Assembly (NCBI GenBank): GCA_035547915.1
Contig: DASZTS010000118.1
Coordinates: 1 to 64,000 of the forward strand
Direction of reading: 5' to 3'
Length of the DNA stretch: 64,000 nucleotides
Source of the DNA: DASSFG01 sp035547915
Lineage (GTDB): Bacteria > Planctomycetota > Planctomycetia > Pirellulales > JAICIG01
Below are positions 17,882 through 26,741 of the stretch, piece by piece (the first letter of the stretch is position 1; each line of letters begins with the position of its first letter). Both the position numbers and the translations under genes were made by a program. Under the pieces are notes generated by a model. The model was not told the origin of the DNA. It was given only the letters and a program-made list of their open reading frames with translations, and did not search any database.

Positions 17882-18796
17882 ATGTACCGCCGCTTGTTGG
17901 TGTGGCTTGTGACGATTGGTTTATCGGGCCTCGCGTCCGACGTGTCGGCTCAGGTAACCCTCAAGCCGAAGTTCGCTGAAGGCACACAGTTCCGCGCCAA
18001 GGAAACGCAGAAAGTCGACCAGATCCTGAAGCTGGCCGGCAATACCTTGCCTTCGAAATCGACGATGACGTTTGTTGTGCTGACCAGCTATGGTCAGCGC
18101 GACGCCGAGGGCAACCTGCCGATCAAGAGCAAGTTCGAGGCAACACAGGCCGAGATACTGCTTCCGGGCGGGCGGACGCTGAAGTTCGACTCGGCCGACC
18201 CCGACGCCAAGGCGTCGGACCCGCAGCTCGAGGCGGCCCTCGATCAATTCCGCAAGCTTACCGGCCTGGAGATTATCCACAAGATCAGCCGCGACAACAC
18301 AACGGTCGTCTCGGTCGAGCGTTCGAACAGGGAATCGCAGGTTGATCCTGAGGATCTCAAGGAACAGTTTCAGCAGTCGTTGGAACTGATACCGACTGAG
18401 CCGATCAAGCAGGGCGATACGTGGGAGCGCGCCTTCAAGCAGGACCTGGGCCAGGGGCAGATCTTGACGTTCCAACGAAAGTTCGAATACGCCGGGCAAG
18501 TTGCGGAGTTCGAGACGGTGCCGGGCAGCCGCAACCTCGACAAGATCACCGCCACGGACACGAGTGTCGTGTACTCGGTGCGCCCCAATACGGGGCTGGG
18601 CCTGACGGTGAAGAAAAGCGATCTCAAGATCGAATCGTCGAAACACACCTACCTGTTCGACAGGGATGCGGGCCGCTTTGTCGACACGGAAAGCGAGATC
18701 CATATCACGGGCGCGTTGTCGCTATCGATCAACCAAATGGATCTGGACGGCGACTTGGACCTGACGCTGTCCACCCGTGAGCAGGGCGTGAAGTAG
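17882..18796 (+). CDS. Exported protein, DUF6263-like
   Basis: A 304-residue protein with a signal peptide (MYRRLLVWLVTIGLSGLASD, cleavage near VSA-Q). GAGGA lies about 6 nt before the ATG. The mature chain is beta-rich and starts with VTLKPKFAEGTQFRAKETQKVDQ. It later has IPTEPIKQGDTWERAF and SVRPNTGLGLTVKKSDLKIES. The pattern of an early lipid/metal-like beta sheet with a WERAF motif matches planctomycete DUF6263-type exported proteins. The function is unknown. It precedes the methyltransferase by 22 nt, so the two may share a transcript. Confidence 0.7.
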   Translation: MYRRLLVWLVTIGLSGLASDVSAQVTLKPKFAEGTQFRAKETQKVDQILKLAGNTLPSKSTMTFVVLTSYGQRDAEGNLPIKSKFEATQAEILLPGGRTLKFDSADPDAKASDPQLEAALDQFRKLTGLEIIHKISRDNTTVVSVERSNRESQVDPEDLKEQFQQSLELIPTEPIKQGDTWERAFKQDLGQGQILTFQRKFEYAGQVAEFETVPGSRNLDKITATDTSVVYSVRPNTGLGLTVKKSDLKIESSKHTYLFDRDAGRFVDTESEIHITGALSLSINQMDLDGDLDLTLSTREQGVK

Positions 18797-18818
18797 AAGA
18801 CCTCCTTGGGGCCGTTTG

Positions 18819-19556
18819 ATGACGACGAACTACGATCCGATCGCCGAACAGTACAAACGGTCGAAACAGCAGCCGTGGCGAATCTTCATCGAGTGCTTCA
18901 CGCTGATGGAGCTCGTCGGCGATCCGCGGGGACTCGCGGTGCTCGACGTGGCCTGCGGAGAAGGCTTCTATAGTCGGCTGATTCGCCAGCGCGGGGCCGC
19001 GCGCGTGAGGGGAGTCGATCTGTCGCACGGCATGATCGAGTTGGCCACTCGGGAAGAATCGCGGCATCGGCTGGGCATCGAATATGTCGTCGGCGATGCG
19101 CGCGAGCTGCCCGAGACCGACGCATTTGACCTGGTGGTGGCGGCCTATCTGCTGAATTACGCACGCAACCGCGATGAGCTCGCCTCGATGTGCCGAGGCA
19201 TCGCCCGTTCGCTCAAACCGGGAGGTCGGTTCGTCACCGTGAACGGCAATCCAGCGCTCACCTTTCCGACCGCTCCCTGCTATCGGCAATATGGCTTCGA
19301 AACCACCGTTTTGGGTGAATGGCAAGAAGGGGCACCGATCAGGTGGACGTTCCACCTCAGCGACGGGTCGTTCGACATCGAGAATTACTACCTGAATGTC
19401 GCCGCCCACGAGGAAGCGTTCCGGCAAGCGGGTTTTCGTGAGGTTCGTTGGCACGCTGCGCGGTTGTCGCCCGACGGTTTGAACGACCACGATCGTAACT
19501 TCTGGTCGAGTTTCCTCGATCATCCGCCCATCACGTGCATTGAGTGCGTGAAGTGA
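18819..19556 (+). CDS. Class I SAM-dependent methyltransferase
   Basis: A 245-residue methyltransferase. Motif I is VLDVACGEGFYSRLI, the acidic end of beta-2 is GVDLSHGMIELA, motif II is YVVGDAREL, and the post-motif FDLVVAAYLLNYA and LKPGGRFVTVNGN are all present. The start is the ATG at 18819, not the upstream TTG. The substrate-binding C-terminal half (YGFETTVLGEWQEGAPIRWTFHLSDGSFDIENYY) matches small-molecule methyltransferases of the ubiE/toxin type in general terms. No specific substrate can be named. Confidence 0.85.
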   Translation: MTTNYDPIAEQYKRSKQQPWRIFIECFTLMELVGDPRGLAVLDVACGEGFYSRLIRQRGAARVRGVDLSHGMIELATREESRHRLGIEYVVGDARELPETDAFDLVVAAYLLNYARNRDELASMCRGIARSLKPGGRFVTVNGNPALTFPTAPCYRQYGFETTVLGEWQEGAPIRWTFHLSDGSFDIENYYLNVAAHEEAFRQAGFREVRWHAARLSPDGLNDHDRNFWSSFLDHPPITCIECVK

Positions 19557-19560
19557 GTAA

Positions 19561-19749
19561 GAGCATTTCGCGATAGAATTGCTCACTCTCCGCGACACGC
19601 GGATCACCGCCGCCGGTCTGGCGCACTTGAAGCACATTACCTCGCTGCGCAGGCTCGTCATCATGGACTGCCGGGTGACCGAGGCGGGTATTGCCGACCT
19701 TCAAAGGGCCCTTCCTGGTTGTGGGATTTTGGCGAAAAGGATACAATAG
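19561..19749 (+). pseudogene. C-terminal scrap of a leucine-rich-repeat protein
   Basis: Directly after the methyltransferase stop, an open stretch translates into two planctomycete-type leucine-rich repeats (LLTLRDTRITAAGLAHL and LRRLVIMDCRVTEAGIADL) and the typical end LQRALPGCGI, then a stop at 19747. The stretch is entered straight from an in-frame TAA at 19558-19560 and has no proper start, so the N-terminal part of the gene has been lost. Compare the broken N-terminal piece of the same kind of protein at 42850-43173. Confidence 0.7.
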
Positions 19750-20000
19750 TTCAGTACATAAATCTTCGCGGTTATCGCCTGCCCTTCGCTACGTGAGCGG
19801 ATACGGCGACCCGCGATCGGGCCGCCCGTGTCCAGCGAACCGGCCGGGAAACTTGGCCGGCTGGGGCGGTTAGGGGCGGGGTAAAATCGCAACAAAGAAT
19901 GTGATCACACCGAATTCCGAAGCCGCTACTTGGATTGCGGTCAGCCGGACCCTATCCTTCAAAGGTGGCTTCTAAAAAGCACTCATCGCAGCCGTCATCT

Positions 20001-23000
20001 ATGTCGCTCGTGCAGTCGCTGTTTCACCCCCTGACCGCGGCCTGGTTTGCCAAGCGGTTCGGCGAGCCGACCGAGGCCCAGCGGCTGGGTTGGCCCGAAA
20101 TTGTGGCCGACCGTCACACCCTGATCGCCGCCCCCACCGGATCAGGCAAGACGTTGGCCGCCTTTCTCGTGTGCATCGACCGACTCGTGCGGCAGGCCAG
20201 TGAGGGGAAGCTGGCCGACGAGACGCAAGTGATCTACGTCTCGCCGCTAAAGGCCCTGTCGAACGACATTCACCGCAATCTGGAGGTGCCGCTGGCCGAG
20301 ATCGTGGCGCTGGCCAAGTCGGCCGGTCAGGATCTGCCGGCTTTGCGGGTGATGCTGCGCACGGGCGATACGCCGGCCTCGGCCCGCCAGGCGATGGTCC
20401 GCCGTCCCCCGCACATCGTGGTGACGACGCCCGAATCGCTCTATCTGCTGCTCACGAGCGAAAAGGGCCGCGACATGCTGGGCACGGTGCGGACCGTCAT
20501 CGTCGATGAAATCCACGCTCTCGCCCGCGACAAACGGGGCTCGCACCTGGCGCTCTCGCTGGAGCGCCTGGCGGCGCTCTGCGACCGTTCGCCGACACGC
20601 GTCGGCCTTTCGGCCACGCAACGGCCGATCGACGAGATCGCTCGCTTCCTGGTGGGCAGCCGCAACGTCGACGCCAGCGGTGAGCCGGCCTGCAAAATCG
20701 TCGATGCCGGCCACCTGCGCTCGCTCGACTTGGCCATCGAAGTCCCCCCCACCGAATTGTCGGCCGTTTGTTCCCACGAGATATGGGACGAGGTCTACGA
20801 GCGTCTAGCCGAACTCGTCAACTCGCACCGCAGCACCCTTATCTTCGTCAACACCCGTCGCATGGCCGAGCGCGTTTCCTATCGGCTGCGCGAATTGTTG
20901 GGCGAAGAGGCGGTCGCCAGCCACCACGGCAGTCTGTCGAAGGAGATTCGGCTCGCGGCCGAAAGGAAACTGCAAACCGGGCAGCTCAAAGCCATCGTGG
21001 CCACGGCGTCGCTGGAATTGGGGATCGACGTCGGCTATATCGACCTGGTGTGCCAACTCGGATCGCCCCGTTCGATCGCCACGTTCTTGCAGCGGGTTGG
21101 CCGGGCGGGGCACTCGATCGGGGGCACGCCGCGCGGCCGGCTGTTTCCTTTGACGCGCGACGAGTTGCTGGAATGTTGCGCCTTGGTGCGGGCGGTGCGT
21201 GAAAAACGACTCGATCGTATCGAGATTCCGCGTGCTCCGCTCGACATCCTGGCCCAGCAGATCGTGGCCGCCGTCGCCGGGGATGAATTCGGCGAAGACG
21301 ACTTGTTTGCCCTCTGCCGGGCGGCCTGGCCCTATCGCGACCTGGCTCGCGACCAGTTCGACGCGATTGTCGAGATGCTGAGCGAAGGGATCGGTCGCGG
21401 TCCGCGGCAAGGCGCCTATTTGCACCGCGACCGTATTCACGGCCGCCTACGGGCTCGCCGCTCGGCGCGGTTGACGGCGATCACCTCCGGCGGCGCGATT
21501 CCCGAGACGGGCGACTACCGCGTCGTCACCGGGCCGGAGCGCACGTTCGTCGGCACGGTCAACGAGGATTTTGCCATCGAGAGCTTGAAGGGCGACATCT
21601 TCTTGCTCGGCAACACCTCGTGGCGGATCCTCTATGTCCGCAGCGGCGAGGTGGCGGTCGAAGACGCGCACGCCGCGCCGGCCAGCGTTCCTTTCTGGCT
21701 GGGTGAGGCTCCCGGCCGTACCATCGAGCTGTCGGCCGAGGTTGCCGCGCTGCGGGAAGCGGTTGCGGCCCGTCTGCCGCCGCCCAGCCCATCCGGAGAC
21801 ACTCAACCGGAAAACGCCGGCCGTGACGATGCGGTGCGCTGGCTCGCAGCCGAGTGCGGCGCGAGCGGCTCGGCGGCCGAGCAAGCCGCCGCCTATGTCG
21901 CGGCCGAACTCGCCGCGGTCGGCCTCGTGCCGACGCAGCGCCGCATCCTGTTCGAGCGGTTTTTTGACGAGTCGGGGGGGATGCAGCTCGTCATTCACTC
22001 GCCCTACGGCGGCCGCATCAATCGGGCGTGGGGGCTGGCTTTGCGCAAGCGGTTCTGCCGCAGCTTCGACTTCGAGCTACAGGCCAGCGCCGACGACAAC
22101 GGTATTGTCCTCTCGCTCGGCCCGCAGCACAGTTTCCCGATCGACCAGATGTTCAAGATGCTCAACCAGCAAAATGCCGAGACGATGCTGGTGCAAGCCC
22201 TGCTCGCGGTGCCCATGTTCCGCATCCGTTGGCGCTGGAATGCGACGCGGGCGTTGGCCGTCTTGCGGCAGCGCGGCGGCAAGAAGGTGCCGCCGCCGTT
22301 GCAGCGGTTCCGAGCCGACGACCTGCTCACCGCCGTCTTTCCCGCCCAGACCGCCTGTCAAGAGAATGTGACGGGCGACATTGAGGTGCCCGACCATCCG
22401 CTCGTGCAGCAGACCGTTTACGACTGCCTGCACGAGGCGATGGATTTCGACGAATGGCACAAGCTGCTGGGCGAAATCGAAGCGGGGCGCGTGGAACTGG
22501 TGGCCAAAGACACCTACGAGCCGTCACCCTTCAGCCACGAGATCCTCAACGCCAACCCCTATGCGTTCCTCGACGATGCTCCGCTCGAAGAGCGCCGCGC
22601 CCGAGCGGTCGCCACGCGCCGGTCATTGACCGGTGACGACTGGAGTGACCTGGGGCAGCTCGACCCCGCGGCGATCGAGCGGGTGCGGGCCGAAGCCTGG
22701 CCCCTCGTCCGCGACGCCGACGAATTGCACGATTGTTTGCTCTCGTGCAATTCCTGGCCTGCCTCCGAGGGGGGCGACTGGAGCGGCTGGTTCTCGGAGC
22801 TGGTGTCAGCCGGGCGGGGTGCGATTGCGGTACGGGCTGGTCAACCCGACCTCTGGGTCGCCGCCGAGCGCTGGCCTATCGTACAAGCGGCCCTCCCCGA
22901 TGCGTCGGCCGAACCACCCCTTCATCTGCCCGACGCGCTCCGCGGCGAACACGAATCGACGGCGGCGGTTGTGGAATTGGTGCGCGGCCAGATGGCCTGC

Positions 23001-24404
23001 CGCGGCATTTTAGCGGTGGAAGCCGTCGCAGCGCTCTTGGGATTGCCCGTCTCGCGCGCCGCGGCTGCGCTGGAGGCGCTCGAAGGGGAGGGTGCCGTGC
23101 TACGAGGTCGTTTCACGGCCGGCGCGGCGGCCAACGAGTGGTGCGACCGGCGGTTGTTGGCGCGCATCCATCGACTCACGCTGTCGAGCGCGCGGGAACG
23201 CGTACAACCGGTCGAGCCCGCCGTCTTCTGGCGGTTCTTGCTCGCCCATCAGCACGTCTCGGCCGAGAAGAATCTGCGCAGCCGGTTTGGCTTGCGCGAA
23301 GTGCTCGGCCAGTTGCAGGGATTTCAAGCGTCGGCTGGCGCCTGGGAACGCGACCTGTTGCCTGGCCGCGTGGTCGACTACGACCCGGCCTGGCTCGATG
23401 AATTGTCACTGGGTGGCGAGGTGGCCTGGGGTCGCCTCGATCCGCCGCGCCCCGCCGAGGATCGTCGGCCGCGCCCGCGCGTGTTGCACCGGGCGGTGCC
23501 CACGGCTGTCGTATCGCGCTCGAACCTGGAATGGCTCCTGCCGCCCGACCGGCCGCAACCGATCGAGATGGCGGGCGGCGATGCACGGCTCGTATTCGAA
23601 ACGCTGCACGCTCGCGGAGCGCTCTTTCGCGCCGACCTGCTATCGGCCACTGGCTTGCTGGCGACACAACTCGATGAGGCACTGGGTGAATTGGCGGCGC
23701 TGGGCCTGGTCACGGCCGACGGCTTCGCCCCCTTACGCTCGCTCGTCAATCGCGATCAACCGAGAGGGCGGCGATCGTTTGACCGGCGGCGGGGCCGTGC
23801 GGCAGGCTATGCCCGCGGCGGCCGCTGGTCGATCTTCCCCGGCGCGGTACCGCGCTGCGAGCCTGCTGCTCGCGCCGAACACTGGGCCAAGCTCTTGCTC
23901 TGGCGCTACGGCGTGATGTTCCGCGATCTGCTGGCGCGCGAGGGCGCGGCTCCCGCGTGGAGCGAACTCGTCGGTGTGTTTCGGCGCTGGGAAGCACAAG
24001 GTCGAGTGCGCGGCGGCCGGTTTGTGTCGGGTGTGGCCGGCGAGCAGTTCGCCTTGCCGGAAGTAGTGGAAGAACTGCGTCGCGTGCGCGATGCGGGACC
24101 ATCCGGAAAGTGGGTCGTGATCTCCGCCGCGGATCCATTGAACCTGGCCGGTGTTCTTACCGACGGCCCGCGCGTACCATCCAAGGCGCGCAATACCCTG
24201 GCTCTGCTGGATGGTCGGCTCATCGCCGTGCAACAGGCCGGCCAGATCGAGTTCTTGGCTGCCGGTGAAACGAGTCTTGCGGCGGATGCGATGGCCGATC
24301 TGACGCGGGCACTGCGCGTGAGCACCGTTGTCCGTCGCCGCCACGCGGCGGGCGAATTCGCCGCGATTCCTTGGCGCTCGTTCGCTCAGGCCAAGCCGAA
24401 ATAG
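20001..24404 (+). CDS. lhr: Lhr-type ATP-dependent helicase, full length
   Basis: A 1467-residue superfamily 2 helicase. Walker A is APTGSGKT at 44-51, the DEIH box is at 169-172 (in place of DEVH), SATQRP (motif III) follows, and motif VI QRVGRAGH is at 364-371. The Lhr core then continues with its winged-helix and Lhr-specific domain, and a long C-terminal domain brings the length close to that of E. coli Lhr. Lhr proteins translocate 3'-5' on single-stranded DNA and are tied to DNA repair. The ATG at 20001 is chosen because MSLVQSLFHPL starts the conserved part; no good ribosome binding site is present. It stands alone and converges on sugE. Confidence 0.9.
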   Translation: MSLVQSLFHPLTAAWFAKRFGEPTEAQRLGWPEIVADRHTLIAAPTGSGKTLAAFLVCIDRLVRQASEGKLADETQVIYVSPLKALSNDIHRNLEVPLAEIVALAKSAGQDLPALRVMLRTGDTPASARQAMVRRPPHIVVTTPESLYLLLTSEKGRDMLGTVRTVIVDEIHALARDKRGSHLALSLERLAALCDRSPTRVGLSATQRPIDEIARFLVGSRNVDASGEPACKIVDAGHLRSLDLAIEVPPTELSAVCSHEIWDEVYERLAELVNSHRSTLIFVNTRRMAERVSYRLRELLGEEAVASHHGSLSKEIRLAAERKLQTGQLKAIVATASLELGIDVGYIDLVCQLGSPRSIATFLQRVGRAGHSIGGTPRGRLFPLTRDELLECCALVRAVREKRLDRIEIPRAPLDILAQQIVAAVAGDEFGEDDLFALCRAAWPYRDLARDQFDAIVEMLSEGIGRGPRQGAYLHRDRIHGRLRARRSARLTAITSGGAIPETGDYRVVTGPERTFVGTVNEDFAIESLKGDIFLLGNTSWRILYVRSGEVAVEDAHAAPASVPFWLGEAPGRTIELSAEVAALREAVAARLPPPSPSGDTQPENAGRDDAVRWLAAECGASGSAAEQAAAYVAAELAAVGLVPTQRRILFERFFDESGGMQLVIHSPYGGRINRAWGLALRKRFCRSFDFELQASADDNGIVLSLGPQHSFPIDQMFKMLNQQNAETMLVQALLAVPMFRIRWRWNATRALAVLRQRGGKKVPPPLQRFRADDLLTAVFPAQTACQENVTGDIEVPDHPLVQQTVYDCLHEAMDFDEWHKLLGEIEAGRVELVAKDTYEPSPFSHEILNANPYAFLDDAPLEERRARAVATRRSLTGDDWSDLGQLDPAAIERVRAEAWPLVRDADELHDCLLSCNSWPASEGGDWSGWFSELVSAGRGAIAVRAGQPDLWVAAERWPIVQAALPDASAEPPLHLPDALRGEHESTAAVVELVRGQMACRGILAVEAVAALLGLPVSRAAAALEALEGEGAVLRGRFTAGAAANEWCDRRLLARIHRLTLSSARERVQPVEPAVFWRFLLAHQHVSAEKNLRSRFGLREVLGQLQGFQASAGAWERDLLPGRVVDYDPAWLDELSLGGEVAWGRLDPPRPAEDRRPRPRVLHRAVPTAVVSRSNLEWLLPPDRPQPIEMAGGDARLVFETLHARGALFRADLLSATGLLATQLDEALGELAALGLVTADGFAPLRSLVNRDQPRGRRSFDRRRGRAAGYARGGRWSIFPGAVPRCEPAARAEHWAKLLLWRYGVMFRDLLAREGAAPAWSELVGVFRRWEAQGRVRGGRFVSGVAGEQFALPEVVEELRRVRDAGPSGKWVVISAADPLNLAGVLTDGPRVPSKARNTLALLDGRLIAVQQAGQIEFLAAGETSLAADAMADLTRALRVSTVVRRRHAAGEFAAIPWRSFAQAKPK

Positions 24405-24468
24405 GATCGGCATCGTCGGGCGTTTCCTCACCCAAGGAGCTCGGGCATCCGGGTTTTGTCGGCCGGTT

Positions 24469-24786
24469 TCACGATGCCGTGAACTTGAGGCCCAAGGCAC
24501 TCCCTACGATCAAGAGCAGGCAGATCACCCGCGCGGCCGTGAGCGGTTCGGCGAAGAGGATCACGCCGAGCGTGGCCGCTCCGACGGCGCCGATGCCTGT
24601 CCAGACGGCGTAACCCGTGCCGATCGGGATCGTCCTCACGGCCATTGCCAATAAGAACAGGCTGACCGCCATGGCCGTGATCGTGAACACACTCGACCAC
24701 AGCTTGGTGAAGCCGTGCGTGTACTTCAGGCCGACGGACCAGGCGACTTCAAACACTGCGGCGACGAACAGATACACCCATGCCAT
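24469..24786 (-). CDS. sugE: SMR-family guanidinium exporter (SugE/Gdx)
   Basis: A 105-residue, four-helix small multidrug resistance protein. The key glutamate sits in AAVFEVAWSVGLKYTHGFT (Glu13), and the WxxGLKYTHGFT form is that of SugE/Gdx rather than EmrE. Helix 3 has IPIGTGYAVWTGIGAVG and helix 4 ends the protein. Gdx proteins export guanidinium in exchange for protons. AAGG lies 6 nt before the ATG. A guanidine-II-type riboswitch directly upstream (24808-24860) strongly supports guanidinium as substrate. It converges on the lhr gene. Confidence 0.92.
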   Translation of the reverse strand: MAWVYLFVAAVFEVAWSVGLKYTHGFTKLWSSVFTITAMAVSLFLLAMAVRTIPIGTGYAVWTGIGAVGAATLGVILFAEPLTAARVICLLLIVGSALGLKFTAS

Positions 24787-24807
24787 AACGCACCTTGGGG
24801 CGTCAGT

Positions 24808-24860
24808 GGCAGGGTCGTCCCCGCCGGGATCTTTTAGAGAACGTGTGGGTCGTCCCGCAC
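24808..24860 (-). promoter_or_regulatory. Guanidine-II (mini-ykkC) riboswitch upstream of sugE
   Basis: Read on the minus strand, two hairpins of the same build stand in tandem. The first (24860-24843) is GUGC-GGG-ACGA-CCC-ACAC, with one C-A mismatch in the stem. The second (24825-24808) is GGCG-GGG-ACGA-CCC-UGCC, with a G-U pair. Both have the tetraloop ACGA, which matches the ACGR loops of the guanidine-II class, and a 17-nt linker joins them. The second hairpin ends 11 nt before the AAGG ribosome binding site of sugE, which fits translational control by guanidinium. Confidence 0.85.
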
Positions 24861-24939
24861 GCTGGACAAGGGGCTCACTCTACCCACTGCCTTGGGCAAC
24901 AGCAAGGGCTGGCTCGACGACCGGCAATCTGACGTGGCG

Positions 24940-26331
24940 TCACGAAAGCGCGTCGACCCACGGCGTGATCGCCTGGGCCAGGAGGTCGTAGCCCGCCGAG
25001 TTCGGATGGACCTCGTCTGGCTGGAACAAGCTCGTATTCATGCTCCCGTCGGAATTCATAAAGGTTAGGCCCACGTCCACAAACCAAACGTGCTGATCAT
25101 CGGCCAGCGGCGGGAGCAGCGCATTCACCTGGTCGATCTCTTGTTCAATGGTCGAATCGGCGGCCGGTTCGAGCGCGGGCAACAGTCCCAGCAACAATAC
25201 CTTGATGCCGGGGAACTCCTGTTGGAGCTTCTGGACGACCGCGTGGATGCCGGCCACGATATCGCTGGGGGTGTTGGCGAGGTCGTTCGCGCCGATCATC
25301 AGCACGGCCAGCTTCGGTGAGATGCCGTTCAAGTTGCCCGTATCGAGACGCCAGAGAACGTTTTCGATCGTATCGCCCGCCACGCCCGCGTCGAAGCTGC
25401 CCAGCGGCGCGAAAGACTGATTCCAGTCGGCAATGCCTTCCGTCGTCCACAACTCGGTGATCGAATCGCCGAGAAACAGGACATTGCCGTTTCCTTGGGC
25501 CGCCTCGGCGGCGACGTTCGCAATCCTGCTCTGGGCGAGCGGCAACACATTGGGCACCGCCACCGTTGTTACCGGCACTCCCGTATGCACATCGAAATAC
25601 TGCCCGGTGGCGACGTAATTGATCATCAACTTCTGTTCGGTCGTCTGGCCCGTCCCGAGTTGCCACGCGAGGGCCGATACGATGTCCGTCTCGATCGAAA
25701 GTTGTAGCTGCGACAGATCTTGTTCGACGGTACGCGTCGCCCCTTCTGCGCTCGTGAGCAGCGAGAGGGCCAGGGCGTACGAAGTCTCGCCGGACGCAAG
25801 TTGAGTTTCCGCCCAGGCCACCGCTGGAGCTTCAGCAGCGCGGCCGAACGCCTTCTGATAGGCGGATTGAACCCACCCCGACTGCGTGCCACCGGCACGC
25901 GCGTAGAATTCATCGCTGCCCATCAAGGTGGCTTCGAGTTGCTGGTTCGTCACGCCGGCTCGCATCTGCTGTATCCAATATCGGAGAGCCGCTTCATCGA
26001 CGGCGCGGCCCAGATAGTGCTGATAGGTCGCGGTGACGAAGTCGGTAAACGCTTCGTCGCTGTTAACCACTTGTGCCGCGAACGAGGAGCGCGGCTCGCC
26101 GGAATTGACCTGGGCGACTCCCCACGCGAGACTGGCCGGGTCGGCGGGACGCCCGAGCACATCCTGATAGACCGCCTGTACGAAGGCCGCATTGGCCGTT
26201 GCCGGATCGGCCGCCAGCGACAGCCCCGACAGGTAATTTCGCCTCTCCAACCGCTCGCCGCGCAGATTCCACGCCGTTGCTCGCCCGCCGCGCCTCTTTC
26301 GTTGCGCACGAGATGGGATGAGCCAGCTCAT
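24940..26331 (-). CDS. Surface/exported SGNH hydrolase with DUF4214 repeats
   Basis: A 463-residue protein. The basic N-terminus with LRGERLERRNYLSGL resembles the LEPR-type start of large planctomycete exported proteins. Three DUF4214-like repeats follow (about 45-95, 95-145 and 148-200; motifs VYQDVLGRPAD, TYQHYLGRAVD, AYQKAFGRAAE). A GDSL/SGNH lipase-esterase domain covers 280-463: block I FLGDSITE (Ser290), block II GVAGDTIENV, block III GANDLAN (Asn349), block V DEVHPN (Asp439, His442). A GGAGAGG ribosome binding site precedes the ATG. SGNH enzymes remove acyl groups from lipids or glycans; the substrate here is unknown. Confidence 0.85.
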   Translation of the reverse strand: MSWLIPSRAQRKRRGGRATAWNLRGERLERRNYLSGLSLAADPATANAAFVQAVYQDVLGRPADPASLAWGVAQVNSGEPRSSFAAQVVNSDEAFTDFVTATYQHYLGRAVDEAALRYWIQQMRAGVTNQQLEATLMGSDEFYARAGGTQSGWVQSAYQKAFGRAAEAPAVAWAETQLASGETSYALALSLLTSAEGATRTVEQDLSQLQLSIETDIVSALAWQLGTGQTTEQKLMINYVATGQYFDVHTGVPVTTVAVPNVLPLAQSRIANVAAEAAQGNGNVLFLGDSITELWTTEGIADWNQSFAPLGSFDAGVAGDTIENVLWRLDTGNLNGISPKLAVLMIGANDLANTPSDIVAGIHAVVQKLQQEFPGIKVLLLGLLPALEPAADSTIEQEIDQVNALLPPLADDQHVWFVDVGLTFMNSDGSMNTSLFQPDEVHPNSAGYDLLAQAITPWVDALS

Positions 26332-26741
26332 AACAACAAGACCTCTCCGCCGTCCGAGCGTCCACCCTGACTATCTCGTGGTGCTACCAAAAGGAAAATG
26401 TCAGCGGCGCCGCGCAAACGCCTGCCATCGTTGTCGATCTCGATGCCGTTTCTTGGCAGCCGGCGAGCGATCCGTTTTTTACCGTGTAGGACTCATCGTC
26501 GCGGCGCGCTCACAACCACGCTAAATCCCGTTCGCCGTTCGACCGCTCCGTGCGAGAGTCGTGTAGGGATGGGCGCGCAATCGTTCTTAGCGCGTCGGCC
26601 GGATCGCGTCGCTACGACCGGACCACGGGATATGCAGGGTGTGAACGCCGGCGGAAGAATACGATGCTCGGCCGCCGATTCGGACTAATCCGGCTTGGCG
26701 CGAAGTAGCCGACCGCGATGCGCACGCGCTCGGTTAAACGG
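26332..26741. other. Intergenic region, 410 nt
   Basis: The region lies between two minus-strand genes and holds the ribosome binding site and presumably the promoter of the SGNH gene. No further gene, dyad or repeat was recognised. Confidence 0.4.

Noticed and set aside
24787..24960. Possible guanidine-I (ykkC) riboswitch before sugE
   Set aside because: The long conserved ykkC core is missing; the two ACGA hairpins fit the guanidine-II class instead.
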